Source: Phanerochaete sordida (lineage: Eukaryota; Basidiomycota; Agaricomycetes; Polyporales; Phanerochaetaceae). From it: a stretch of DNA of 64,000 nt. Positions 11,960 through 23,930 of the stretch are shown piece after piece (within the stretch, counting starts at the first letter, position 1; the number at the start of each line of letters is the position of its first letter). The notes beneath the pieces are model-generated. The model had not been told where the DNA came from. It saw nothing but the letters and a program-made list of their open reading frames with translations, and did no database searches. Where the stretch lies: contig BPQB01000085.1 of the NCBI GenBank assembly GCA_019973155.2, positions 62,001 to 126,000 on the forward strand. The letters are read 5' to 3'. Made by a program: the position numbers and the translations under genes.

Positions 11960-12462
11960 ACGTCGTGTTCCTCCGTTTCCGGCTCCTCTGGATTTGTTAC
12001 CCTTATTTGCTAAGTTCCTCCTCCATATTTTTGGCGCAGTAATGTTTTCCTGTTGAGCGAGGATGACCCTCCGTCTGATGTAATCTGTACTGTATAGCTC
12101 CAGGGTATTTATTCGCTGTAGACAGGATATCCGGGTCCGGAATTGATGTTGTACGCGTCTTCACACCGCCCGACTGGACGCACTCTCTCGGCTTCGCGCA
12201 AACAAGGACGATTTGCGTCGCAAGTGCGAAGGATTCTTACAGTTGTAGAATGCCCTGCGTAATCATTTGCTTGCTAGTGTGTTATGCATATCAATTCGCT
12301 CTTCCAATCTTTCACGTGTGGGCATTTCGTGGCATGGCTCGTCAGTCCCCGTGTAATAAAGCGTGGTGTTTATGGGGTATTTCTACATTGTAGACAGAAT
12401 ATTTGGGATGTGGTTGCTATTATACAGCGTTTGTGACTTCCATTTGGTGCCCGCGGGCGATT
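11960..12462. other. intergenic between convergent genes
   Basis: This is the 3' side of both the plus-strand factor and the minus-strand oxidase. It is AT-richer than the flanking exons, and I see no gene in it. Confidence 0.6.
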
Positions 12463-13313
12463 CTAGGGCGCGAGTCGCTCGATCTTCCACTGGGGGTCGT
12501 CATCGGAGGAGCCCTCCACTCGCAGGTATCGTACGCGGTCATGCAAGCGAGAGGGCTTGCCCATCCAGAACTCGATTTCGCTGCGCAGAGATGAGCAAGG
12601 AGGCAGCCACGCGAGGGGAGTGCGACGTACTCGGGGATCACTCGCCAACCGCCCCAGAACTCGGGAAGCGGAACGTCCGCCTCCTTCGTGCTCTCGTCGA
12701 CACCAAATTTCGTCTTTACCTCGTCCAACCTCTTCGCCAGCTCATCCTCCGCCACAACCTCGCTCTGCGGGCTCGCCCACGCGCCGAGCCTGCTCCCGAG
12801 CGGGCGGCTGCGGTAGTACTCCTCGCTCTCGGCGCGCGTGAGCCGCTCGACGCGGCCGACGACGCGGACCTGGCGCGAGACCTCCTTCCAGTAGAACGCG
12901 AGCGCGGCGTGCGGGTTCGCGGCGAGCTCGGCGGACTTGCGCGAGGCGTAGTTCGTGTAGAAGACGAAGCCGCGGCGGTCGAGCTGCTTGAAGAGCACGA
13001 AGCGCGTGCTCGGCACGCCCGCCGCGCTCGCGGTCGAGAGCGCCATCGCCTCGGGCTCGAGCACCGCGGCGCGCACCTCCGTGAGCCAGGTGCGGAACTG
13101 CTCGAACGGGTTCGGCGCGACGCTCGTGGGCGCGATGCTCTCCTTCGGGTCGTACTGGCGGCGGCTCACGACCTTGAGCTGGTCGGGGGCGGGGAGGACG
13201 ACGTCCATGTTCGGGGTGTGCGTGTGGACGGTACGTGAGAGGGAGAGGCGGGTGTTGGTGCGGAGAGAGGCGAGTAGTCGCAGAGAAAGCGGAGAAAGCA
13301 TTGGGCGAGTCAT
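12463..13313 (-). CDS. pdx3: Pyridoxamine/pyridoxine 5'-phosphate oxidase
   Basis: FMN enzyme that makes pyridoxal 5'-phosphate from pyridoxamine or pyridoxine phosphate. Conserved blocks are visible in order: DPFxxF-like [81 protein letters not shown], then [16 protein letters not shown]. The C-terminal exon is [20 protein letters not shown] and ends KIERLAP. One intron (about 12.58-12.63 kb) interrupts WRVIPD/EIEFW. ATGs at 13313, 13301 and 13208 are in frame. The longer forms add an Arg/Ser/Leu-rich extension that could be a mitochondrial signal; the form from 13208 would be cytosolic. The length is normal for the family. Confidence 0.93.
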
Positions 13314-14859
13314 GACTTCATTGGGCAATCCCGGATATCCGGGACGCCACAACGCCCTCGCGTCTCGGGTGCATTCGTCGACAGACTCCTGTGCACAGAA
13401 CAGAGCAGCGTCTTTGAGGGTCGTCAACGTCTGTATTTTAACACCACATGGCTAGCAGTAGATGGGCTCTACAATTTTCATAATACACCGTATTTGTGCG
13501 CAGGCAGCTCATTCATGAAATACGGCCTCCTCGCGGATAGGCGACAGTAAAATGACCTGTGGCCTCCAGATGACCTGCTCGATGGGAAAAGATACAGAAC
13601 TCCTTTTCTAGTACGACAGCTTTGAATGTATTTGGTTTAGTTACTGCTTCACTTGTGAATCAAGAATATCCAGAGCCCGTCAGTAATAACGATGATGCCG
13701 TCGTCGATGCGGATAACTGGAAAACAGCCTCCTGGGCTTCGCAGAGAGCCCAAGACAAAAGCCCATGGAGCTGTCCACGTCTTACAAACAAGGGGAACGC
13801 CATAGGATGCTCTGGAAGCACCTTGGCCTCCAGAGACCTCGGGTCATCGATGAAGGATGTCTGAAATCTCTCGGTGGCTCGGTCCAGGTCTGCTGTAGCT
13901 CAGACAACGGACCGGATTCAAGGCACGCAAGAGATCTCGCAGCGCAGCGATACGAGCTGCACAGGTCTGCGCCGTGCCTGAGCGATCTCGCCGTCGGGAT
14001 GCCAAGTTCTGCAGTCTTCCACCCCGATCGTAACTCGATGATCATTGGCTAGCGCAGGGGTGGGCGGCCCTCAGTGAGCCTCGAAGTCAGAGGTCGTGCT
14101 AGCCTATTTGAAGGTTTACCCTGGCTGCGTAACTTCGTTCTCGCGAGGACGCGGGACGTCCTCGCCAGCCAGGCGTCGGAAAAGGGGGTCACACGACCAC
14201 TAATGACGACTGAGCTCTGTTCAAGCGCGTCGATATCGAAGTCCGGCTTCCTGGGAAATGTATCGCCGTGCATCGTCGGGCGGTTCTGCGGGCGGTGCCT
14301 GAACAGATAGCCGTGCGTAAGCTCGCTCAGCGGTGCGACGTACGGCCGAGGACAGCGCCGTCGGGCTTAGGACAGACTTTCGAGGGCTGTTCCCGGTCGT
14401 TCAGGTACCGATGGTCGTCGACCTGAAATTTTCGAGTGTGTCTGGCCCTGGGAGGCATCAGAGACAGATATTGTGCGCCCTGTGGGTGTGCGATGGGAGG
14501 GGGATGTTCTGGCGGGTGGCATGTGTGCTGCTGACGTTGGAGGGGGGCGGCGGAGGACGCGCACCGCGGTGGACCGTGTGCTGTGGCGGGCGGAAGAGGG
14601 ATAATCGTTCTTAGCCGGATGCCTGATGCGGTTTAGCTCGAGCCTTGCGGGGGATCTGGGCCAAATAGCTGCAAATATGTTTCCACGATAGGAAGTTTTG
14701 TGATTGGCAGAGATTAGACGCGACTGGGCGAGAAAGAGTCTCCCGGCTGCTTGCTCTCGCCGTTACCACTCTTCAGCACGCCCCGCCCCGCGTCCTCCCA
14801 GCGCGCTCGCTGTCTTCCGTCTCCCCCTCCTCGTCGATCCCCGTCGAGGGCGGTACGCC
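13314..14859. other. intergenic between divergent genes
   Basis: About 1.5 kb shared by the oxidase (minus) and the Kelch-BTB gene (plus). Short open frames exist, for example at 13622-13864 and 14333-14614, but none has family features. I read the region as promoters and 5' UTRs. Confidence 0.45.
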
Positions 14860-17800
14860 ATGTATCCCATCGCCGACCTCACCGCCTTCTGCCGCAGAAC
14901 CTCTGGAGATGTTCCGCCCAAGCTCGTCGTGAGTCTCGCCTCCAGACACGTCCGCGCGTAGCCAGCTCATGTTCCGTGCCCACCCAAGGGGGCGTCGACG
15001 ACTGTGGTTGGCTCCAAAATGTACCTCTACGTGCGTAACCACCCTTCCCCGTCCTGCGCGACCAGCTCACGCTTCCACTGCAGGGCGGCCGCCTCGTAGC
15101 AGAACGCAAGATGGTGTCTGACATCTACATGTTCGACCTCGAGACGCTGCGTTGGGAGAAGATCGTTCAGTCGCCGGAGGATGATGTTCCCCAGGCCCGC
15201 TATTTTCATAGCGCAGATGCATGTTCGTACATCGCTCCACCTTCCTCTCCTCCTCACCCCATGCCAAGGCTGAGCGCGGCACCGTCGTGTGACTCTTCTT
15301 TCTCTCACGACGACGCGCTCTGCTGCACCCATATGCTCGACCCTGCGATTTTCGTTTCGCATATTCCAACTGATGTCGGGTCTTTCCAGGGAACAACCAC
15401 CTCCTCATCTTCGGAGGCATGGCCATCAGTCTCCAATCTGACAATCCAGAAGATCTCTGCGTCCTCAACGATGTTCGGCTCTTCGACCTCTCCACCTATC
15501 GCTGGCTCCCTTCCAAAGAGTACCCTTCATCTGCCGCCGTTCCCAAAGCGCGCTACGCCCACCTCTCCTCGGTCACGGCGAACAAATTGTTCATCATTGG
15601 TGGACAAGATCTCAACAACGTCTGGCTCGACGACATCCATGTTTACGATCTCTCGCTCGGCGATTGGATAATCCGTCGCGACTACCCACGACATTGCGGC
15701 ACATATCGTTCTGTTGCCGTAACCGCCGACAAGCGTGTACGTCTACCGCAGGAGGAACGTCGGAGTACCGCCCACCTCGGACCCCCGGGCGCACGCTTCA
15801 ATACCCACGCGAACGCGCAGCCCAGTCCGGACGTGACCCAGCCGGACTCTCTTGTCCACCTTCCGTACTCCGCTGATCCCACGGACGAGTTCCCTTGTGA
15901 TATCTTCCTGTTCAGCAACTACAACGTAAGCGCTTGCACTACGAAGTACTCTGTCGCTTGGCTCATGTCGCCCACAGTTCACGGATGTACAGCGGGAGCT
16001 GGAAGTTTTCACGCCGCTGCCAAACCATGACTTCACTGTGTCCGACCGCTCAACGGCAATGACCGGACAGTTCTTCCCGCCAGGATTGCGTTTCCCGACA
16101 GGTGCCATCCTCGGCACACACTTCATCGTTGCGGGAACCTACCTCTCGCAGAGCTTCCAGTCATTCTCCATCTGGGCACTGGACCTTGTCACCATGACCT
16201 GGTCGCGGATAGATCCTGGGAGCACGCTCTCGGGCACAAGCGGTTCCTGGTTCCGAAGCTGCCTCTGGACGGAGGCGAACAAGTATTTGGTCTTCGGTAA
16301 CCGCCACGGCAATCTCGTGGAGGACTACAACCGCCGTCTGCTTAGCTGGGAACACGTCATTGTCATCGACCTCGAGGCGTTTGGCATCTACCAACCCCCA
16401 CCTCTGGTGATCGACATCCCGCAGCAGGAGCTTGGCCTTGCTGCGCTCGAGGAGGGCGTTCTTGCCGACTTCGAGATCATCTGCGACGACGGACGGAAAA
16501 TCAAGTGCTCGCGCAAGCTGCTGGAAGACCGGTGGCCCTGGTTCAAGAAGCAGCGACAGCTGTTCCTGCAAGCCGCTGCCCGCGCCATCGAAACGGCGCC
16601 GTCACCGATCGCGCCTCCACCGCTTCCAGACGTCCATGCTGCTTCTGACAAGGACGAGGAGCGCCTCGATCCCCGCCTCACCCCCCGGGCGTTCTCACTC
16701 TCCGAGCCATACCCCATCACCCTCGCGTTCCTGCAATACCTGTATTCTATGGCGCTGCTTACGCCCCTTCAACATGCACCTGCTGTGCTCAGTCAGCTCC
16801 TGCTGCTGTCAAGTACCTACGACCTGCCTCACCTGCAGTCGCTCGTCAAGCATGCCATGCACCGCGCTTTGACATTCGCAACCTCAGTCGGCATATATGG
16901 TGTCTCCACGCTTTGCAACTGCAGAAGTCTACAAATCAGGTGAGCTGAGGTCGCGTGTCAGTCCAAGGGTTGTTGGTTGACCGAACTTCGTCACAGGGCA
17001 CTGCGCGTGGTAATGGTAAGCTACCCTGACGGCCAGTTCCTTCTCGTGTAGAACGATACCAACATTCTATTTAGGCATATAGCCAAAAGCGACCGACTGC
17101 GGGACGAAGTCGGCAAGACAAAGATGGATCTGGTGGAAGCCGTCACCACGAATCCAACGGCAGCGGTTCCGGTCCTGGGGGTCCCTCCTCCGACAAACGG
17201 ACTGCGACGCGGCCTCGCGGAATGTCGGACGCATCGTACATGCAACAATCGGACGGCGCAGGCGCCATGGGACTTGGAAGGGAGTATACCAACGGTACTG
17301 GTAGGCAGCGAACGTAATCGCTGGCATGGACGATACCCGCTCACGCATCGTCTCGTATTAATTTAGTCGCTCTGCATCATATCTTGTCAGAGTCGAATCT
17401 TGCCATGCTCTTGGAAGAATCTAAACGCAGTTTTCGTGTCGGTCACCGCTCGAATGATAGTGCGAGTTCGACCAACACTGCGACCGGCTCGAAGCCGCAC
17501 GACCACGAAGCCACGACACCCGACACGCCGACCTCGCCAGCGTCAATCGAACGACGGAGACCCACGACTCTCCCAGCTCGCGCGGCCGGTCATCAGGCAT
17601 TCCGCTACGCTTCGCAGCCATCGACGCCCCTGGCAACGCACGTCTCGGATCCGCTGGCGACCACTCCCCCTGCCCGGCCCCCTGTGAAGAGCACCATGAC
17701 GCACGTGCGTTCGGGCAGTATGATATCGATGGCCACCGAGGAAGACATCGTTGCTCTCGCCGACATCCTCTCGCCAACAATCGAGACCCAGGACCTCCCG

Positions 17801-18787
17801 CCAGAGCGCCTACAGTACCCCTCCGTGCCCGCGAGCCCGAACCCCAACCGGCTCTCCATCCCCGCGTCTGACCTGCAGTCCCTCCGGTCATACACGCGCA
17901 TGTCCGCCATGTCCGCCATGTCGTCCGTGTCGTCCATGTCGTCCATGTCCGACCAGCTGTCCCCCGACGGCGAAGGCTCCGACGGCTACTTCGAGAGCGC
18001 CTACCTGTCGACGTCGCCGACGTCCATGTCCTTCCACCTCCCGCGCTTCCGCCCGCGCTACCTCAGCGACACGCCCTCGCTCGCGACGTCCGAGTCCTAC
18101 AGCATCGCCTCGCTCTCGACGCCGCCGATGAGCCGCGCGCCGTCCGTGCTCGCCGCGGGCACGCCGCCGATGAGCCCCGCGTCGACGTCCTTCGTGCCGA
18201 CGCCGCTCGAGCCCGCGTCGCCCGCGCCGGGCCTCGGCGTGATCTTCGAGGGCGGCACGCCCGACGACGAGGCCGTGCGCTCGCGCCTCGAGCGCGCGCT
18301 CACGCTCGACGACGTGCTCCCGCCGCACGGGCTCTCGCCCAAGACGCGCCAGGCGTCGCTCCAGACCGCGTCCTCGCGCGGCTCGCTCGCGGACGGCAGC
18401 CGCGCGCACACGCCCGAGCCCGACATCCCGCCGCCGTCGCTGTGGAGCGAGACGGACACGGTGTCGAGCGGCTCGAGCGCGCACGGCAGCGGCGGCGGGC
18501 GCGGCACGCGCGCGTTCAGCAAGATCTTCGCGCGTGCCGCCGCGGGCAAGCGCGCGGACAGCGTGTCGAGCGCCGCGGGCGCGCTGCCCAAGGACGAGGA
18601 GAAGCGGCGCAAGAAGCAGGAGGCCAAGGAGCGCCGCGAGCGCCTCGCGTTCCACTTCCAGCAGCAGGCCGCCGACCGCGCGGCCGCGGCCGAGCGCAAG
18701 TCCCTGGGCTCCGACGGCAGCAGCAGCAAGCATCGCAAGCGGCAGTTCGAGGAGGAGAACGGGATGTACGAGGGTCTTGGGCTTTGA
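14860..18787 (+). CDS. Kelch-repeat/BTB protein, Ral2/LZTR1-like
   Basis: Large multi-exon gene. The N-terminal half is a Kelch propeller: GRLVAERKMVSDIYMFDLET, LLIFGGMAIS, NDVRLFDLSTYRW, KLFIIGGQDLNNVWLDDIHV and FSIWALDLVTMTWSRID. A BTB-type segment follows near 16.45-16.9 kb (LADFEIICDDGRKIKCSRKL, then a long insertion, then ITLAFLQYLYSMALLTPLQ and VLSQLLLLSSTYDLPHL). The final exon (from about 17.38 kb) is a long serine/proline-rich tail with (M-S-A/S) repeats, a charged KRRKKQEAKERRERLAFHFQ helix and a C-terminus at 18787. Kelch followed by BTB matches fission yeast Ral2, needed for Ras activation, and animal LZTR1, a Cul3 adaptor for Ras turnover. Linkage of the last exon to the BTB part passes two or three short exons (16.94-17.38 kb) that I could not fix exactly. 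Confidence 0.75.
17896..17952 (+). repeat. Met-Ser-Ala/Ser codon repeat
   Basis: An in-frame tandem array of about six near-identical nine-base units (ATGTCCGCC and ATGTCGTCC types) encodes alternating MSA and MSS/VSS inside the disordered tail of the Kelch-BTB protein. Such arrays commonly vary in copy number between strains. Confidence 0.7.
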
Positions 18788-19176
18788 CGACCCCCGATAC
18801 GTGTATCAACCTGGTGTAATTGTGCGTGCGACTGGTCTTTTTATTTGGTTAACCTGTATTTTCTTGTTTGCTTCTACACCCCACAGCCTATACTTCACGG
18901 ATACCTCCACATGCTTATTATAGCCCTGCTTATTGCTTATTACTATGATAAAATTATGTATGTGCTCGCTTAGTTACAGTCATCCATACAATTACAGTTA
19001 GGAGGAAAATCCGACGTTATGAGTACTGGGACAGGGACGGTGTGCAACTGCGAGATCGGCGACAGGATGAGATAGCATGAGGTATGGATGAGGGGCTCTT
19101 CCTACAGATGGCAGAGTGTCTAAACGATGCAGAATGAGATGGGACGGGACGATGGGTGATCAGGGGACTGTGAACT
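18788..19176. other. intergenic between convergent genes
   Basis: AT-rich 3' region between the Kelch-BTB gene and the RING ligase gene. No gene is seen. Confidence 0.6.
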
Positions 19177-21152
19177 TCAAAACACAGCATCAAGCTCAGC
19201 TTGCACCTCGAAAGACGAAGATGTCGATGCCATGCCCTGCGCCGAGGGCGGATGTTCAGGCTGCGTCGACGAGGGCGGCAAATCCTTGAAGATCTCACGG
19301 AAACGAGCGTCTTCGTACTCGTCCCGTGGGTCAACCGGAGGGTCAACGAAGACCGGAAGGACAGACACCGGCACTGGGGGGCGACCGACGTCGGACCCTT
19401 CCGCGCGCGACGGTAGCCTTTCTGCGGGATGGGGGTTGCTCCGCGAAGGCTCGCCGTCAGGCGGCCCTTGAGCCTGTACACCGCCAGCGGGCGCGGCTCC
19501 AATGACGTGATTGACTGCAAGAAAATCGTGAGCGACGCACAGCCGGCACAAAACACGGAGTACTTACATTCCTTTGCGTGCGCTACAAGGTGACGGGCGC
19601 GTTTGTCAGTAGCCGCGCGGGCGCGATGTGTCTGGGGAGGGGCGCCAAGCACTCACCATGGTTCTTCTGCAGCTGGCAGAGCACGCCGTCGGGGCAGTCC
19701 GGCCGCTTGAGGATGCGCTCCTCGAGGAAGCCCTTGCGGCGCTCGAGCACCCACCACTCCTTGAGGCCCCACAGCAGCACCTCGGTCGCGCACATGCGGC
19801 AGATCCGGCTGCGCGGGGCGCTCGGGTCGGGGTCGACGCCCGCGGCGACTGGGTGGACGTCCAGGAAGAGGTCCGACTCGATGAGCGGCGCAAAGCCGCG
19901 CGGCGAGGCCGTGATCATCGCGACGACCTGTGCGCGCGTCAGCGTCCGCTGGCGCGTACGTAGGGGGCGGTGCGCACCTCGCGGTAGATGTACCGCGGCG
20001 TCAGGCCCTGCGCTGTGAGATAGTCAAACATGATGTCGACCTCGACGGTGTTGCCGTCGAAGATGTCGTATACTTCGCCGCATTGGATGAGGTCACCGAG
20101 GTCAGAGAGCCCGTGGAGGTGCTGCGTGAGCAGAGGCGCGGCCACGCAGCGCCCGGGTATGCCAACGCCGCAGAAGGAGACTTGACAGAAGTCACATTTC
20201 GTTGTTGATGGTGCGCGCAAAGCCAAGACACTTTCGCTATACGTGTGGCTGCTTGAGCAAGGGATCATGCCACTCGTAGCGGCGACATACCAGTTACCAC
20301 AGTACGCGTGGCCCGGCGGTGAGCCGTCGTCGCTGTGCCACGCATTGTCCGCATCCGTGTCTGGATTGGGGATCGGTTGCGGGCACACCCAGCCCCACTC
20401 GTTTCCTGGTAGGCAGTGTGGGCATGGATGAACAAGGTTCAGGTTGCCTTGTGGGATGCTTGGTTCAGGGGACGCCTGTCTCGGTGTCGGGATCTATGTA
20501 CACGTCAGCCCCCAACCCCGGACACGAAAGCAAGCAGAACGTACTCGGAGGGCACCAGCTTTGTATATCTCGTCTGCTTGTATCCGCTCGTTGATTGTCC
20601 GGGCCTTAGAGGGTGCGTGCCGGACGAGAACGTCTGCCATTGTCTGGATCACGCGCGAGGGGGTCACCGAGAGGGCGATACCACGACATGCCGGACAGTT
20701 TGTGCCACCATTCTGTGGACGAACGCATCAGTCACGAATGAGGGGAGGGCGGCACAGCTGCGCAAGGACGCGCCACACACCTTGACCCACAGGACGATAC
20801 AGCTATCGATACACGCCTCAGCAAGGACTCAGAGCTCAAGGCCTGCACATACTCACCTTCCACAGAAGAAGTGTTGGCAGGGCGAAACGACAACGGGCCG
20901 GTAGACGAGGGCGGAGCAGCACCCGCATTGGAGCTCCTGCTCCAGCTCGTCCGCGAGCGCAGGGCCGTCGACGGCGGGCGGTGCCTCCTCTTCACGCGAG
21001 TCTTTCGCGGCGCCCCAGCCCATGTTCGAGTTCCTGTGGCGCTTCCTGCTCGAGCCCTCCTCGAAATCGTCTGCGGCGAACGTCGACGAGGCCCTGCGCT
21101 TGAGTGATGGCTCGGGCGACGGCTCACTGTGGATGAGGCGCGACACGTCCAT
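19177..21152 (-). CDS. CHFR-like RING E3 ubiquitin ligase
   Basis: Predicted ubiquitin ligase of the CHFR type. After MDVSRLIHSEPSPEPSLKRR the RING reads LQCGCCSALVYRPVVVSPCQ, then HFFCGR in the first exon, and GTNCPACRGIALSVTPSRV after an intron, completing the Cys/His set. The next segment, SKARTINERIQADEIYKAGA, is a conserved linker. A Cys-rich module spans 19.6-20.4 kb: CPQPIPNPDTDADNAWHSDD, PGHAYCGNC, TTKCDFCQVSFCGVGIPGRC, AQGLTPRYIYREV, RICRMCATEVLLWGLKEWWV. It corresponds to the C-terminal CHFR cysteine-rich region. The protein ends in a disordered tail finishing ELDAVF at 19177. Unlike animal CHFR, no FHA domain precedes the RING. The start at 21152 leaves only about 65 residues before the RING. 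Confidence 0.85.
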
Positions 21153-21984
21153 GGCGTGTGCTGCGCTGCTGGGGGTGCTATTGGGATGTGTGTGGGGTGC
21201 GAATGGGGTGGGCGAGAGTGGCGAGGCTGCCTCTCGCATTCGGTGGTCAGTACACGGTAAAGAGCGACAGGATATGGCTAGGCTGGGATCACCGGGGCCG
21301 GCGGGGCTCGGCGGTCCGACGAGATTCAGGCCCAGCGACTGTGGCAACTGGGCTATTCGCCTCGACGTGCTCGTGCAATACGTTCAACTGAATTCAAATG
21401 ACGCTGGGTATGCTCAAGGGATTGCTCAAGATGCTTGCGCGACGCAAATACACGGAAGGTTCTTGCCCTGAGCTCTTAGAAATATTACAGGGCGGAAGCA
21501 TATTCATCATCAGCTTTGTCGGAGCTCAGATTTCCCCGCTTCGTCCGGGGCAAGGGGCGGCTTGGCGATAGCACGCTCACAAAGCCTCCGCTCGTACAAG
21601 CCCATAAAGAACGACAGTCGATACGACATAGCATCTGGCGAATATTCTTGTGGTGCTCCGCAGGCAATTTATCTCACCCGCTAGCTCAGTAAAAGTGCCT
21701 ATCAGCTCGCAAAAGACACTACAGCAGTGTCTTGACGCGCATCTATCCTGCGGGGACTGCTGCTCTCTGCACTCCCAGCAAATCGCGTTCGTCGCGGTGG
21801 TAGGATACAAAGTAAGCGGAAAACACTACAGCTCTAATACACCACTTCAAAGTGCCTGTAAGGATCTATTTGCGGAGACTAAAGCATCATTGAGTTTGTA
21901 ACAAATCGATAAAACTCCGAAAGGCCTCACTACAACACGCTGACCGGAACCGAGAGCCGGAACCACTCCTTGTCTCTGACCGTG
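21153..21984. other. intergenic between CHFR-like gene and decayed duplicate
   Basis: Contains the CHFR-like promoter and the left edge of the duplicated block. Short frames at 21577-21901 show no family features. Confidence 0.5.
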
Positions 21985-23930
21985 ATGTCCTAGGACCTCA
22001 AATTCACTGTCCTCCCCTGGCGATTGTCGGAAACTCTCCCGATTGCAACCGTCCTTGGCCTCCTCGCGCCTCTCCTCGCGCGAGCTTACCTATGCGCAAC
22101 GCTGTTCACCTTCATGAACGACGCGCTCTGAGTACGCGCACGTTCCGCGACGCCGCGCAGCTGAAACCCGCGGCGCTCGAAGAGCAGCCCGCAGAATCCT
22201 CCGCGCGAGGCTTCGCTGCGCAAGTCGCGTAGTGGGTCGCGCAAGTGCTCGCTGCCAAACATTTCTCGTCCCCGTACAGATTCGGGGTGCTCCTGCTCCT
22301 GCCTGTGCCGCATACTTCAGTCCTATCTCGATAGACCTTATGGCCACGTCTTGTTCTTGTTCTTTTTTTTTTTTTGCAGGAAACCGCAAGCTCCTTCTTG
22401 TGGCCACAGTCGTGAAAGCTTTTCGTCGCCGTCAGTATACTCATATTAGAACCGTCAATGTACTACTGACTTTCCCATTCTGAACGATTCGCCTGTCTTT
22501 GGGAGTATCGGAGAGGTACACAACGAGTTTTTTCAGCGCATATGGTTACATCTCTGCGATGTATACGCAAGTCATCTTCGTTCTCGCCGACAGCCGACCG
22601 GCGGACGCGCGGAAATATGGCCATGAGGTCCCTCGCGAGGGGAGTTGACGAGTCTCTAGGCATGCTGTCCTTTCGATTCATACAGGACCCCGTTTAACTT
22701 GCCAGCTGGCCACAGTCAGGTGCTGATCCAGACGTTACAAAAGAACACGGATCGGGCAACTTGGGGAGAACTACTTCTGTCTGGGCTCTCGTGGTGATTA
22801 GCTATGTAAGATAGTCTTCTTCAGATTTTTTTTCGATAACCTTCCCAAAGTGAAGAAAGCCTACGCTTTGCACTGTGCCGAGCAGTTCGTCGCACTATGC
22901 GAGACGACGTCTGGCCGATGTGCGAGCCGTGAGTATTTGTTCCCATTGGTCTTTGACTCCTTCACTAACGTTTCGACCTTCGTGTTAGGCATCTCATCGA
23001 CCCGAGTCACTGGGAGACATATAAATCGGTACATAGCGTCATGCTGGCAATGCTCTCTGCACGGGCGAGGAAATGTACAGCGAGCTGACGGCGACTACTG
23101 CCGTCGATGCACCGATGTTGCAGGCGGAGGTCAAAATCACAAACGCAGAGGAGTGGCGATGGGCATGCAGGGAACAGGGAACAAGTCGTGCCGGTGTATG
23201 CTCATTGTGTCATAGACGTACGTGGACATGACCATCCCCTCGAGTGCATCCAGTGTTGACTCCATGCGTAGGATTCGCCTCCCGGCATGCTCGACACGAG
23301 CTAGCTGCGTTTGCCGTATGCTGCCTTCGTTGACTGTAGGTTGACCTGGCTCGTTTCGGGATAGCCCTTCCTCAAAGGCCGAAGGTAGTCGCGTGGTGGC
23401 GCTCACACCTTGCTCGACGCTGCGCTCCTGCTCGACGCGACCAAGGACCGTTAGGCCATGGCGCTCTCGGGGGGATGGAAAAGGCGCACCGCCAAACGCT
23501 TGTGTTTCCCCTCATGTCGACCGTCTCACCCACCTCGCTTCGTCTGCTGGGCTAGATTCTCGAAACCCTGAAGGGTTCAGCCTCATGCGCGGACGCCGAT
23601 GAGCACGGCTCGGGAGACGACCATGTAACGTCGGCGAAGAGGAGACGGAGTATTCAATGGGGTGGTGGGGCGAGCACACGCGGCGGATTCCGGACTGGGT
23701 CGACTGTCGGCGAGAGGCGTAGGTAACCGGGGAGCTTGAGACGGAGCTGCAGCCTCCGACGCTCGGAAGGGGCAAGGCACACAGGAACGCGGCGCGCCTG
23801 AGATCATCAGCAAGGAGACACCATCGCTGCGACACCCGAGCTTGTGGCAAGGTTTGGCGGGAGGGCTTGGAGTATGACAGATAGGGCTGTTGGGGCGGTC
23901 GCGGAAGTAGGCACTGTCTGATTTATGCAC
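21985..23930 (+). pseudogene. Decayed duplicate of the Pex8-like gene
   Basis: An inverted relative of the minus-strand gene at 2700-5337. Matching blocks occur in the same order: an ATG at 21985 followed by a stop at codon 3; SETLPIATVLGLLAPLLARA; AAQLKPAALEEQPAE...WVAQVL near 22.15-22.25 kb with an internal TAG; intron-plus-exon sequence near 22.42 kb; ISAMYTQVIFVLADSRPADA near 22.56-22.6 kb followed by a frameshift into DESLGMLSF; KKAYALHCAEQFVAL near 22.85 kb with a short deletion; the segment starting RHLIDPSHW near 22.99 kb; and WWGEHTRR...LQPPTLGRGKA near 23.66-23.8 kb. Similarity continues into the 3' UTR. Retained intron sequence points to genomic DNA duplication, not a processed copy. 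Stops, frameshifts and missing pieces mean no full-length product. Confidence 0.9.
22363..22375 (+). repeat. Poly-T run inside the pseudogene
   Basis: A run of 13 T followed by GCAG. It sits where the parent gene has an exon start, so it may be an expanded polypyrimidine tract of a former intron. Confidence 0.5.

Noticed and set aside
12363..13238. A 291-codon plus-strand frame
   Set aside because: It is the antisense shadow of the pyridoxamine phosphate oxidase exons.
17888..18733. A 281-codon minus-strand frame opposite the Kelch-BTB tail
   Set aside because: Extreme Ala/Arg/Gly composition typical of an antisense shadow of a GC-rich exon.
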